Assembly (NCBI GenBank): GCA_026874595.1
Contig: CM049310.1
Span: 83,427,056 to 83,491,055 of the forward strand
DNA: 64,000 bases
Direction of reading: 5' to 3'
Source of the DNA: Sipunculus nudus
Lineage: Eukaryota; Annelida; Sipuncula; Golfingiida; Sipunculidae
In this document: in pieces, positions 50,270-60,423 of the stretch
How positions within the stretch are numbered: position 1 is the stretch's first letter
Layout: the number at the start of each line of letters is the position of its first letter
The notes under the pieces: model-generated
What the model was told of the DNA's origin: nothing
Database searches by the model: none
The model's input: only the letters and a program-made list of their open reading frames with translations
Translations under genes and position numbers: made by a program

Positions 50270-50800
50270 TCAGATGTGTGGCAAAACAAAGAAATCCCTT
50301 CCACAGCAACCTATGTGCCTTCCTTTTATAGTTCCAGCTGAATGATTTTCTAATAATAATTCAAACTTTAGATAAACTAACATATCCTAATCATTGCAAA
50401 TCTAATGCATCTCCTATATAGTTCATGTTCAATTAATTTTCTAACAATAATTCAAACATTTTGCCAAAATAAAGAAATCATTTAAGCAGCAAGCTTTGTA
50501 AACTCTTGCATATTTATATTTACTGACATTTTTAATGATTATTTAAAAATTTGGCTAAAACAATGAAATCCTTATCACTTCTAATTCAGTGTATTTCTTG
50601 AATTCATGTAGTTCCTTGACTTTTCTAATGATAATTTCAAACATTTGGCCAAAACAAAGAAATCCTTATCTCTACAAATTCAGTGTATTTCTTGAATTCT
50701 TCTAGTTCTGTGACTTTTCTAATGATAACTCAAACATTTTGCCAAAACAAAGAAAACATTATCCATTACAAACTCATATGCACTTCTTGTATACAAGGAG
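50270..50800. repeat. Degenerate ~92-bp tandem repeat
   Basis: Five to six units with GACTTTTCTAATGATAATTC, AAACATTTTGCCAAAACAAA and GAAATCCTTATC words. The two units around 50530-50710 are the most alike (shared TTCAGTGTATTTCTTGAATTC). Confidence 0.8.
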
Positions 50801-51040
50801 ACCTTTCAGCCTGTAAATTCTAAGGAGAATTATTATCAGGTTAAGGATAACAGACAGTTTCCTGGTTGTTGACCCTTACTCTTCTTACTCTGTGCAGATC
50901 CACCTACAGCTCGGCTGCTGTGGCGGTCGACATGCACCTGTCATGTTTAAATCTGCAGCATATGATCTTGCTTCAGGAAAATCACTCTTGCCACAGATAA
51001 ACAGCTCATAACAATTCCTAGCTTCAGGAGTAGGCTAGCT

Positions 51041-51985
51041 TCTCCCCTCAGTAAATGTATCATTCCTAGCCTTAGGTTTGAAAATAATGTTTCTCTCCAC
51101 CGTTAAAAAGCAAATGCAATATCAATTTCCCAAAACAAGTCCTACCCCTTAAAACACTCCAGTTACAGTTAAACATTTTATTTACAAATCTTATACATTT
51201 TATTTACAAATCTTGTACCTTTTGCATGTCAGGAAAATACAAAATTTTAAACAGTGACATAGAAACCTCTACTGAAGTCATCTTTTTAGCTCTCACTGAT
51301 CTTGGACGGCCTTTCCTAAAAATATCTAAGAAGATAGGATTTCTCAAGAATGTCTCTGTGAATTGTCCTAAAATTTGGTGCACTTAATGATCATGGATAG
51401 TTTTTTCTACATTTAGTAGAATTTTAGAAAGAAAAATTACAGCAGTTCAGCATATCCTTAGAACCAAGGGTTACATTCGTTTCAATCTTAATAATTTAAA
51501 TTATTAAATTTTAGCGTCTCCCCTCAGTAAATGTATCATTCCTAGCCTTAGGTTTAAAAATGTTTCTCTTCACCGTTAAAAAGCAAATGCATTATCAATT
51601 TCCCAAAACAAGTCCTACCCCTTAAAACACTCCAGTTAAAGTTAAACATTTTATTAACAAATCTTATACATTTTATTTACAAATCTTTTACCTTTTGCAT
51701 GTCAGGATAATACAAAATTTTAAACAGTGACATAGAAACCTCTACTGAAGTCATCTTTTTTAGCCTTCACTGATCTTGGATGGCCTAGCTTTCCTAAAAA
51801 TTCTAAGAAGATAGGATTTCTCTAGAATGTCTCTGTGAATTGTCCTAAAATTTGGTGCACTTAATGATCATGGATAGTTTTTTCTACATTTAGTAGAATT
51901 TCTAGAAAGAAAAGTTACAGCAGTTCAGCATATCCTTAAAACCAAGGGTTACATTCGTTTCATTCTTAATAATTTATTAATATAC
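51041..51985. repeat. 476-bp direct tandem duplication
   Basis: TCTCCCCTCAGTAAATGTAT begins at 51041 and again at 51517. The two copies match over almost their full length with a few substitutions and small indels (for example TTTGAAAATAATG against TTTAAAAATG). A recent intronic duplication. Confidence 0.95.
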
Positions 51986-54078
51986 ATGGAGTAACTTTTT
52001 CCTTAGGCTGAGCATCATGACCAAAGGGTCATTAGTTTAATTTAGCAATGATTTAGTTGTGACCAATAAATGATCATATTTATAAAATCTTAATATATCA
52101 AGACATATATATTGTACCATTTGACTGAACTGTGTAGTAAAAGTGAAAATTACATTTATCCCTTTTGAAAACCATCATGTACCATAGCCTATGTTCATAT
52201 ATATGTTTGCTACCAGTATATCCTCATTATTGGTATTTCTGCTCTTTCCACCTGCATTAGTTGCTGCACATATATTTGTGCTTATAGTGAGCTCACAGAA
52301 TATGTACAAAATTAGTAAACAGTAATTTAGAACAACAAATGAATTCATACAATGATAATAAAATATTCAGAAGAGCTGCCAGATATTTTGTATCCAATTT
52401 TCATATTTATTGCCACAAAAATATATACATTAAACATCAAACAGTTCATTTATATATAATTGCTCCTATGACAAAGAGGACTGACTTGTATATGTCCTCT
52501 CAGGATTAACATAAAATATAGTAGGTTATATGGTGCAGATGCTGTGCAATAAGAAGACTAGGATTACACTTTTTGCAATATAAAGAAAACAAAATAATAA
52601 ACATTTGATTATGAAAGAACAGATAATATGATTCTCAAGTGGATGAAAAAAAAATTTTTTTCAGATGACATTTAAATGTTGATATTGCACAACAAGGATA
52701 AAAAATCTTTAATAATATTGTTCCAAATTCCAATGCCTAGGTACATGTGCCTAGTTTTGAAATAAATTTATCAAAACTTTTCAAATGTTCCATTAGATTT
52801 ACCTTTTTCTATATATAGTTTCCATTTTGAAATATAATGTATATGAAATTTCAATTAATATGCTTATGCCTGATATTCTTTTGAATATGGAATATATATA
52901 TTCAATATGGAAATTATTATTTTTTTTTTTGCCATTTGCAACATATTTCCCTTATCAGGACAGATAGTGTTTATTAAAAACTTAAGACAACAAAATGTTT
53001 AACATATCTATTTAACCAAAAATAAACTACAACTACACTCAGTAGAGTGCATATACCTGCCACCTAGGCAAAGCAAATCATAATGGATCCAACCAGTTAT
53101 TGGAAACTGCAACAAAAATAAATGACATGTTCAAAAGGCAAATGATCCACCCCTGCACAGAAAGCTGAACAGTTACTGTATTCCATTATAGTCTGTCCAA
53201 CCAAGGGCCGCCCATTTTTTTTTTTTTCGCATTATTTATTTACAAAGCCAGTTTATTTTGAAAATTACCTGTCAGTTAATCCACCAGGTACTAAGGCAAT
53301 TATTAACAAGGAAATACCACACCTTGCAAGCATTTGTAAGAGTAAACACACCACAGCTCTACCTACCAGCCGGACAAACAGCTAACAGATCTATAGTTAG
53401 CAGCTGTGGGGTGAAATAACATATTTTTTATGGGAGAGCATCTCTAACCTCTGAGCTCCCGTCAGTAAATTTTTGATCATGAGCCATAAGTTGTGACCCT
53501 TTTGCTCCCTGCCCCGAGTCCTGGTCACATGACTGGCGCAGTTTTATTCGGGTTGATAAACCATGCTGTGTAGCATCTAGAGATACTTGGCAGCCAGATA
53601 AGACAGCCTGCAACAACACTGATGGATTATCTGTGTAATTACCTGTGGATTATGCATGCTAGTTCTTGTATTCCCTGATCATGTGAGGTTAGAATGTGTA
53701 GAATTACCTATATTGTCTTGACAGGAATATATTGCCAAGTTAAATGGTGTTTATAAGTCTAGGCTTGCACAGAAACAAGAGAGAGTTCTGCAACTTTTTC
53801 ATTTGCTATGAGAAGCACAAGCTGAGCAGGCTGGAGCTTTTTGCAGCCAGCAGCATTAGCATTCAGCAGAAAGTAAGTCTGGCAGAAAGATGTACATTGT
53901 CTAAGCCACCTTTACTGCCCCCGTCATGACAAGGATGTACCAAATCCGATGTCTAAACCACGAATACCTTGACAGAAACCCTGTATTCTGTGCCTCAGCA
54001 TTCATCCAGTAGTGCCCAGCATGTGAACCTGACAGTGTAGTTGGGTATAGGCTTGATGGATTTCTTTCTGTCTTGCAG

Positions 54079-54254
54079 ATCTTGTAGTCATATCAGCAAG
54101 CATTGTGATATTATGCATCGGCAGCAGTGGCCAGGTTTTTGCCACATCAGCCCTGCGAGGATTGCGTTTCTTCCAGATACTGCGCATGGTGCGCGTGGAC
54201 CGCAGAGGAGGGTCGTGGAAACTACTTGGCTCAGTGGTTTGGGCCCACAGACAG
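54079..54254 (+). CDS. KCNQ1: KCNQ exon C: S3, S4 voltage sensor, S4-S5 linker
   Basis: This 176-nt exon begins with two bases completing Asp (the S3 acidic countercharge, D202 in human KCNQ1) and adds 58 codons, ending on a codon boundary. Acceptor tctttctgtcttgcag, donor gtaaga. S3 reads [14 protein letters not shown]. The S4 stretch [20 protein letters not shown] has Arg at R1, R2, R4 and R6, Gln at the third position (a KCNQ hallmark), and Arg where human KCNQ1 has His240. The linker is [16 protein letters not shown]. The exon is undivided, as in vertebrate KCNQ2-5; vertebrate KCNQ1 splits the same 176 nt into 79 and 97 (lengths from memory). It serves all S1/S2 isoforms because both B exons end in the same phase. 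Confidence 0.97.
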
Positions 54255-55590
54255 GTAAGATGCACTGTATAGGAATCCACCCAGTGAATGCAAAAGTTGC
54301 TCTTGTTTTCTAGGCCACTCTATAGCTAGGATAACAGGCATTTTTGCTGCCAGGTAACCTGCACAATGGTAAGTTGAAGGAGTCCCACTGCAGGAAAATT
54401 GCTTGTTTCATATATATAAATATTGGTAGGTCACACACCCAGTTTTTTTTTTCACTAGGTGAACCATCACCATGGCATTTATTCTATGTCATCTGGGTTT
54501 AATATACTTTACAATCATCATTTGAAGCATGGGGTACTGCTACTTATTCAGTACTATTTGCAGCATCAATAATTGCTGAACCTACATCAGTATTTAAGAA
54601 GCAATATTTTAATTAGATACTTTTTGGATAAAGTATGTGTCATACAAAAGAGTTTTACCTGAACAATTTGCTCATCATAAATTTTCAAATCTAACATCAA
54701 ATATGGTTAATAAATTGTATATATGCTTCTCAGCTTATATCAGAACCAAATATGCCAAAACAACATGTGTTTAGGCAAAAAAAAAAAAGGTTTGGTTCTC
54801 AGGCACTTTTTTTTCAGAAATCAATGTGGGCAGGTGTTTTTTTTTTTTAATGTTTCAATCAAAAATGTCAAATGATAGGGGAAAAGCATGATTATAACAG
54901 ATTCAGTCTGCTAAACAAGTAAAAGCACTACATAAAAAAGGAAATTTTCTCAAAATTGTATGATTTTATCTTCTTGAAAGTAATGTTCGAGTGGCTGGAG
55001 CTCAAAATTGGTAAGTTTCTATTGAAAATCAAAATAAAAATTTTTTTATGCGGGAGTTTGAAATTGACACGGGTGGTGCCTGAGAACTATACCTTTTATT
55101 TATTTTTGCCTTAGTGGGTTTAAAGAGAGACGTCTGAGTATTGGTCTTCACACCTGTGTGTCTTTCATCTGTTCTCCTCCCACCTTGTAACAGTAAACCT
55201 CGCTTGTCCATCACACCTGTCAAATTTCACCCACACCTTCACCTCGTAACCCTGCTGACCTCACCTGTATCTGGGTCAGACACCAGAGGAATTCAGTACA
55301 GAAGAAACATCAGGAACAGTGCCAAAAACTGCATAGACTCAAGAAATAGTGCCATTTCTCACTGTCTTACTTTGGGTTTGGCAGTAATACATATCTTATA
55401 TAAATATCACAGGGTATAATTTTTGCATTAAGATGATATTTGAGATATATTACAAATGCACCATATTTCAGTAATGGCCCAAGAAAAACATTTCTGAAGT
55501 GACACTAAACTGCAGTTATTTTCAAATAGGTTATGTGGAATCTCTACTATAGTTCAGGAGTTATTCACAACTCTGTACATATTTTTACAG
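54255..55590. other. Intron between exons C and D
   Basis: 1336 nt. Its end carries the duplicated exon D start at 55558-55580. Poly-A and poly-T runs lie near 54777-54850. No other exon recognised. Confidence 0.75.
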
Positions 55591-55613
55591 GAGTTATTCA
55601 CAACTCTGTACAT
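55555..55613 (+). repeat. Duplicated exon D start with alternative in-frame acceptor
   Basis: A 26-nt exact direct repeat (cag plus the first 23 nt of exon D) at offset 33: 55555-55580 and 55588-55613, separated by atttttac. Either cag can act as acceptor. Using the upstream one adds 33 nt without a stop, encoding [11 protein letters not shown] before the normal [10 protein letters not shown]. The canonical acceptor's own polypyrimidine tract is only the short atttttac spacer, while the upstream site is preceded by ctactatagttcag. Which is used cannot be told from sequence; the family alignment favours the downstream one. Confidence 0.9.
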
Positions 55614-55719
55614 TGGCTTCTTGGCACTCATCTTCTCATCGTTCCTCGTCTTCCTCGCTGAGAAGGACAAAAACCCTACCAAGTTTGGCACCTATGCAGA
55701 TGCCCTCTGGTGGGGAGTG
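55591..55719 (+). CDS. KCNQ1: KCNQ exon D: S5, turret and pore helix start
   Basis: This 129-nt exon has 43 in-frame codons. Residues 1-25 form S5 ([20 protein letters not shown] then FLAEK), residues 26-34 the short extracellular turret (DKNPTKFGT), and residues 35-43 the pore-helix start YADALWWGV. The turret is four residues shorter than in human KCNQ1. Leu at residue 6 replaces the Trp that KCNQ2-5 use to bind retigabine, supporting the KCNQ1 affinity. The donor is gtgagt. The acceptor (tacatatttttacag) lies inside a local duplication: the first 23 nt of the exon plus the preceding cag also occur 33 nt upstream, so a second acceptor at 55557 could extend the exon in frame by 11 residues (see separate entry). 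Confidence 0.96.
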
Positions 55720-56012
55720 GTGAGTACTAATATTTCATTTGAAACTGCTGAGTCATAACATATTGGTATGGAGCATGTATTTTGGTATGAAAGAATATTT
55801 CTTATTTTATACAGTTATATATGATGATACTTTTATAATATTTGACTTAATTATTAAGGTAATGTTTCTTTTCACTTGTGCACCATGACAACGCAAACTT
55901 TAGTGCATATAATTCATCTGCCATGTATACATACATATGAGCAGCCACTCATTAGATGACATATAAACGACAACAATTTTCAGCTGCAATATTATATCTG
56001 TTTCTTTTTCAG

Positions 56013-56123
56013 ATCACCTTATGCACCGTTGGATACGGAGATTCAGTGCCAATCACTTGGGCAGGAAAACTTATAGCAGCATTTTGTGCCATTTGTGGTA
56101 TTTCATTCTTTGCACTCCCTGCA
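56013..56123 (+). CDS. KCNQ1: KCNQ exon E: selectivity filter and S6
   Basis: This 111-nt exon has 37 codons, both ends on codon boundaries. It starts inside the pore helix ([19 protein letters not shown]), with the K+ selectivity signature TVGYGD at residues 5-10, followed by S6 ([18 protein letters not shown]) carrying the start of the PAG hinge that is completed by the next exon. Acceptor tctgtttctttttcag, donor gtaagt. The length matches the conserved 111-nt KCNQ exon. Unusual residues compared with human KCNQ1 are Cys at the T311 position, two residues before the filter's Val, and Ser in place of Lys after GYGD. The intron between exons D and E is only 293 nt, the shortest in the gene. 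Confidence 0.97.
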
Positions 56124-57299
56124 GTAAGTATGATACATTTACAGTCTGTTAACAACCTGTCAACCTATATTTACACCCTATATATTTCAAATCTATTTGG
56201 TTATGAAACTTAAAAGGGCCTACTTTAATTGATATCTGATGTCTATTAACTAAAGATAATCATTTGAAACTTTTATAGAAAATGCAGATCCCACTGCACA
56301 CAGGTGGTTTGTTTTGTTATAGCCATGTTTATAACATGTGGAGGCCAACCACAATATTCCAAAAAAATTCAATGAGGACATATGGTTGCAAGCCCAACAA
56401 ACCAGAGTTTTGCAAAGGGCATTTAACATAAAGTGAACCTTAAAGTCAGCAACCATCAACCTTAGGTTACACTTTTTTTCTGGTGTTTTTTCTGTATTAC
56501 ATTGGTGCTTGTACCAGGTTTACCAACAACTTGTATTAATTATAAAAATGAGCATCATAGGCCATTTACTGCAGTTCCAATTTTTATCCTATTGAATATC
56601 AGCAGATATTTTACGAAATTTTTCTTATTAGTTGAATCTATAATTAAATCATTGTAGCCTTGGCATAATGTGCACCTGGTGATGTTTATGGCTCTGACAA
56701 GATAATACACAATGAACATGATTATGATCTTACTTCTTCTTTTTCTGCGTTCTGATTACGATCTTATGATACTGTTTATACATGATTTTTCATGGAAGTC
56801 AAGATCAGAACAATTTAGGCAACAAATCCTACATCAGTAAAACTTACAATGAGTGACCCATAAACAGCTGGAGATAACAACAGCAGTTTCTCATTTATCT
56901 GGAAAACTTAAGTCTGCCTCCCACCTACCAATTTTGTTATTGCCTGCTGATTTATTCAATCACCGAGAAAAATCTGCAAGAGGTCTAGCCAGCCAGCACA
57001 CGCCCTCACATCAACCAATTTAGTGTGCACATAACTATGGTTTCTTGACCATTTTTGTCACTTTAGATTGTATCTCCTAGATTGCTGAATATTGTCTACA
57101 TGAATGATGAAAAGTTAATAGAACATATGACTTTATTGTTTCCATCATCACGTCAAATGAATTTTCTGGCAGAATAAAAATCAGCTGGAAAATCTTGACA
57201 TTAATTGTCACCCTCACATATATGGATCCAACCAATTTTTCCATGCAGGTATTTAGAGAATGGGCTTTGCAGATGGCAATAAGGTTATACTGTTTACAG
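56124..57299. other. Intron between exons E and F
   Basis: 1176 nt, containing dispersed repeat R3 copy 2 at 56195-56540. No alternative exon recognised. Confidence 0.7.
56195..56540 (+). repeat. Dispersed repeat family R3, copy 2
   Basis: CTGATGTCTATTAACTAAAG, CACACAGGTGGTTTGTTTTG, AACCAGAGTTTTGCAAAGG and GGTTTACCAACAACTTG words in the same order as 29140-29480. Confidence 0.7.
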
Positions 57300-57484
57300 G
57301 GTATTTTGGGATCAGGCTTTGCCTTGAAAGTGCAACAGCAGCAGCGACAGAAGCACTTGATTCGCAGGAGGGTACCTGCAGCGAACCTTATACAGTGTCT
57401 GTGGCGGTGCTATGCTGCCGACGAAAACTCAATGTCTGTCGCAACGTGGAAGATGCACCTCAAACCCTGCCCATCTCCTCAAAG
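57300..57484 (+). CDS. KCNQ1: KCNQ exon F: end of S6 and calmodulin-binding helix A
   Basis: This 185-nt exon has 61 codons plus two bases (AG). It encodes GILGSGFALKV, the cytoplasmic end of S6 completing the PAG hinge, then QQQQRQKHLIRRR and the IQ-type calmodulin site AANLIQCLWRCYAADEN (helix A), followed by VATWKMHLKPCPSPQ. The match to human KCNQ1 (KVQQKQRQKHF, AWRCYAAE, STWK) is the best evidence for the KCNQ1 branch. Acceptor actgtttacag, donor gtaagt. The next exon must begin with one base to complete the codon, which the candidate at 60289 does. Confidence 0.96.
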
Positions 57485-57747
57485 GTAAGTAATTCTGAAC
57501 AAAAATCTCATATTTGGCTCTGGTTTCGTGTAAATGGCCTGTCAATCTATACTATTCTCATTTTCCTGCTGTGCAGGTACTATTCTTTATAATCAGTTAC
57601 TAAAGTCTTCTATTCATGTACTTGGTGACCTGATTTTGTGGTTCCACCGTGCTGATGCCTTCCCAGGCTATACTACTGTCACTAGAGGGAGTTACTGCAG
57701 AGGCTTTAATCCCTATATATTGGACTGACTGTACAGTATTATGATAA

Positions 57748-58280
57748 CAAGAGCACCGCAAGGTGTTATAATACAAATATAATATGTACTCTGACCTCAT
57801 TAGATATGCATGGATTTTGCCAAAAATTGATTTCAGGTGAGGAATTCTATTGGTAAATATTCATAATGAGTTTCTTAAAAATCCCTCAGAAAACATCACA
57901 GTGTCACTCTAATCTGGTGACCCCTGACCTCATTAATTATGAATGGATTTTGTTGGGAATAAAACTTAGGCGATCTTTTATATTGGCTAATATTTCTTAA
58001 ATTGATTCTCATCAAAATCAGTAATACTGGTATTCCTGGCACATAATCAGTGACACCACAAAAGAACCCTGGTGACCTCTGACCTAAATAAATATGTGTG
58101 GACCTTGCCTATACATATAGCTAGAATCAATCCTGAGTGAGATAATCATTATAGTATAGTAGTTGTGCAAATATTCAAAAATCCATCAAAGCCCTGGTAA
58201 TTAAGCTATTGAAGTGACACTTAAAGTTAATGGACAGACAGAGGCACCATTGGTATACCATCCTGTCTAAGTTGGGATAA
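57748..58280 (+). repeat. Dispersed repeat R4, copy 2
   Basis: Starts ACAAGAGCACCGCAAGGTG, ends CATCCTGTCTAAGTTGGGA. Three GACCTCATTA-type cores near 57785, 57923 and 58073, spaced 138-150. Same ends as the copy at 34469. Confidence 0.85.
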
Positions 58281-59291
58281 ATGAGTCTGGTCACAAACAG
58301 AACACAACTTGGGTGAATACATTTGGTTATAACCTACACAGATGGGTAAGCTGGTAAATTAACAGCATCATAGGTGAATGTGATAATACAAGAAATTTCT
58401 GTCTCCACCAGGAAAGGCTTACAGATTTTCTTTCTTTAGTGAAGGAACCAGCAAGTGTAAACTTTTCTAGGTCCTTTCCTTATATATGGATAACTGTATA
58501 ACAGAAATAATCAGTATAGCCTAGTCCAAGCTGCTTCTGCAGATGTGTAAGACATGATCTCCAGCTTGAAACTGAAGATACTGTGATTGGCTAATAGGAG
58601 GATTGTACAGTGGGCCCACTGTGCTGATTTGGACCTCTATTAAGTGGTCACATTTTGGAAGTAGTCATCTATGTGAGGTTTTATATAAACAGCAAAGGAG
58701 AATCAGGACTGTGAACAAGTTGCCATTACATTGAGGTGGTCATCTAGTGGAGGTTGTCATATTAATATTAGCTGCGGTTTTACTGCATTTCCCCAGATTA
58801 CGTTTTGTTTGTGACCAAACTCATTCATTTTCATAATGCTGTACAGTAAGAACCAACTTATATGGATTCCAGAACCTGCAGGGTTTCTTATGATAAGTGA
58901 TGGATTTATCTGCTTCAGTAAAGATTGACAGCTTAATTAGGTGATCATTTTGTTTCTACTAGATATTGTATCCAGGGAGAATAATTTCTTTTTCTATGAA
59001 TAAGTGCAATCTACTTTACTTTCTGCTACATACTCTTTACATCCTAACACAAAACTTTCAGCTTTCCTATTCTTAATACACCTGTAATGGACTTATGCCA
59101 GATAAACAGTCTGGGCTGTTTAAAAGGAATAGTTTAGCTCCTTTTTTGTGGTATTTTTACATATTTGAATGTGATGACTGCATTCTAAAACAGGTACATT
59201 TTTTATTATCAGCTCCTTTGTTCAGATCATTTTATCTCTTTAAATTTTTAACCAAGTTTTAACAATGAACTATGATTCTAATTTTTTTTGG

Positions 59292-59293
<2 letters not shown>

Positions 59294-59323
<30 letters not shown>
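59294..59323. repeat. Poly-G tract of 30
   Basis: Thirty uninterrupted G on the + strand. It could form a G-quadruplex in DNA and pre-mRNA. The exact length in an assembly is unreliable. Confidence 0.95.
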
Positions 59324-59324
<1 letters not shown>

Positions 59325-60288
59325 ATGCAAAATTTGCTCTATTCTTCAAAAAGAATATTGAAAATGTATAACTATATCAGTAACTTAATCTTAGTTCATG
59401 ATTTTCATCACATTATTCTTTCTATAAGATAGTCAAAACAGTCATGCTACAAAAGATACAGAATAAAAGTAGTAATTATTAAGGCATACTGACAAGGAAT
59501 GACTCCTACAAGGCTCCGGTGATTGACAGCTCATTAATATGCATGCCCCTTGGGATTTTTTTCCCTTCATCTGTGGAGAGTTTTCTTGCATTGTATGGTG
59601 TCTCTCAGGACCTTAAACCTTATCATTCTCTGTTTGGTGCACCAGTGACAAAGTTCAACCGAGACAGTTACCATTTTTCACGTGAGCCAATACCATTTCT
59701 TTTGAACCTTTTGAAGCCAGGTCTTGTTACCATTCACCTTTATTTCCTGTTATTACTTTCAGTTTTATTTTGCATGAAGATGTTATATATAAAGTTACTT
59801 TCTCATGAAGACCATTTCTCATTTTTACTCAATTTTGCATCTCTCTGTTCCCATTTTATTGGTTCAACCTCATTTTGCATCTACAATTATGTGGCTACAT
59901 TTGAATTAAGAGCTGCGGGGAAAAATCTGTTTGGAATTTAGAATCAAATTATTAAATTATTCTGATGAAAATAAATTTTTTAGTTTGTCTCATTATAAAA
60001 TCTAAATTTTAATTTCATCTCTTGTAAACTATTCTTTGGCCAGCTTTCTCTCTTTCATCTGTTTGTCTTTAAGTTTTAGCACCTAACGTTCAATTCTACA
60101 CCTTTAAACCTTTTTGCTAATTTTCTGTGCAGATTTTATAATCTTGTTTAGATTCAGGTTAATAATTACATACTGTAGCCATGACAACAGAAGCCATGTG
60201 CCGTAGCATGGTACCATGATCTGGCTCTCATTGTTAGAATGTTGTGTGCTGAGCATGATGATTGCTTTGTGGTATTGCATGTGAACAG

Positions 60289-60423
60289 TAGATCCGGATC
60301 CCTGAAGTCGTCACCCACAGCATCTGCAGGCACTGCCAGCGCAGCATGGGACAAAGTTCGCGCTGCAGTCTTTAAACTGAAGAGGCTTAACACCGGCGAG
60401 GATGAAAAGCTGTCCCCAGAAAT
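60289..60423 (+). CDS. KCNQ1: KCNQ candidate exon G: cytoplasmic linker after helix A
   Basis: A likely 135-nt exon. The first base t completes AGT (Ser) from exon F, then 44 codons and two bases. It encodes SGSLKSSPTASAGTASAAWD then KVRAAVFKLKRLNTGEDEKL, a Ser/Thr/Ala-rich part followed by a basic amphipathic stretch. Base composition is clearly richer in G+C than the flanks. The acceptor (tgcatgtgaacag) has a poor pyrimidine tract and the proposed donor (at|gtaggg) is weak. An in-frame TAG lies at 60425-60427 just past the donor. Two readings are possible: an internal exon spliced to the one at 63921, whose phase fits, or a terminal exon ending in ...KLSPEM with a polyadenylation signal at 60714. 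I do not recognise this segment as a conserved KCNQ motif. Confidence 0.65.

Larger units (their letters stand above)
49115..54078. other. Intron between exons B2 and C
   Basis: 4964 nt, the longest internal intron. Contains a degenerate ~92-bp array (50270-50800) and a 476-bp tandem duplication (51041-51985). The remainder (52000-54078) shows nothing recognisable. Confidence 0.75.
57485..60288. other. Intron between exon F and candidate exon G
   Basis: 2804 nt. Holds repeat R4 copy 2 (57748-58280) and a 30-G run (59294-59323). The 140-codon open frame at 59519-59941 shows no family signature; I do not call it an exon, though it is the longest non-repeat open frame in this part. Confidence 0.6.

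Noticed and set aside
59519-59941. 140-codon open frame, possible extra KCNQ exon
   Set aside because: No KCNQ similarity, hydrophobic low-complexity second half, no clear splice pair. Exon F to G phase already fits without it.
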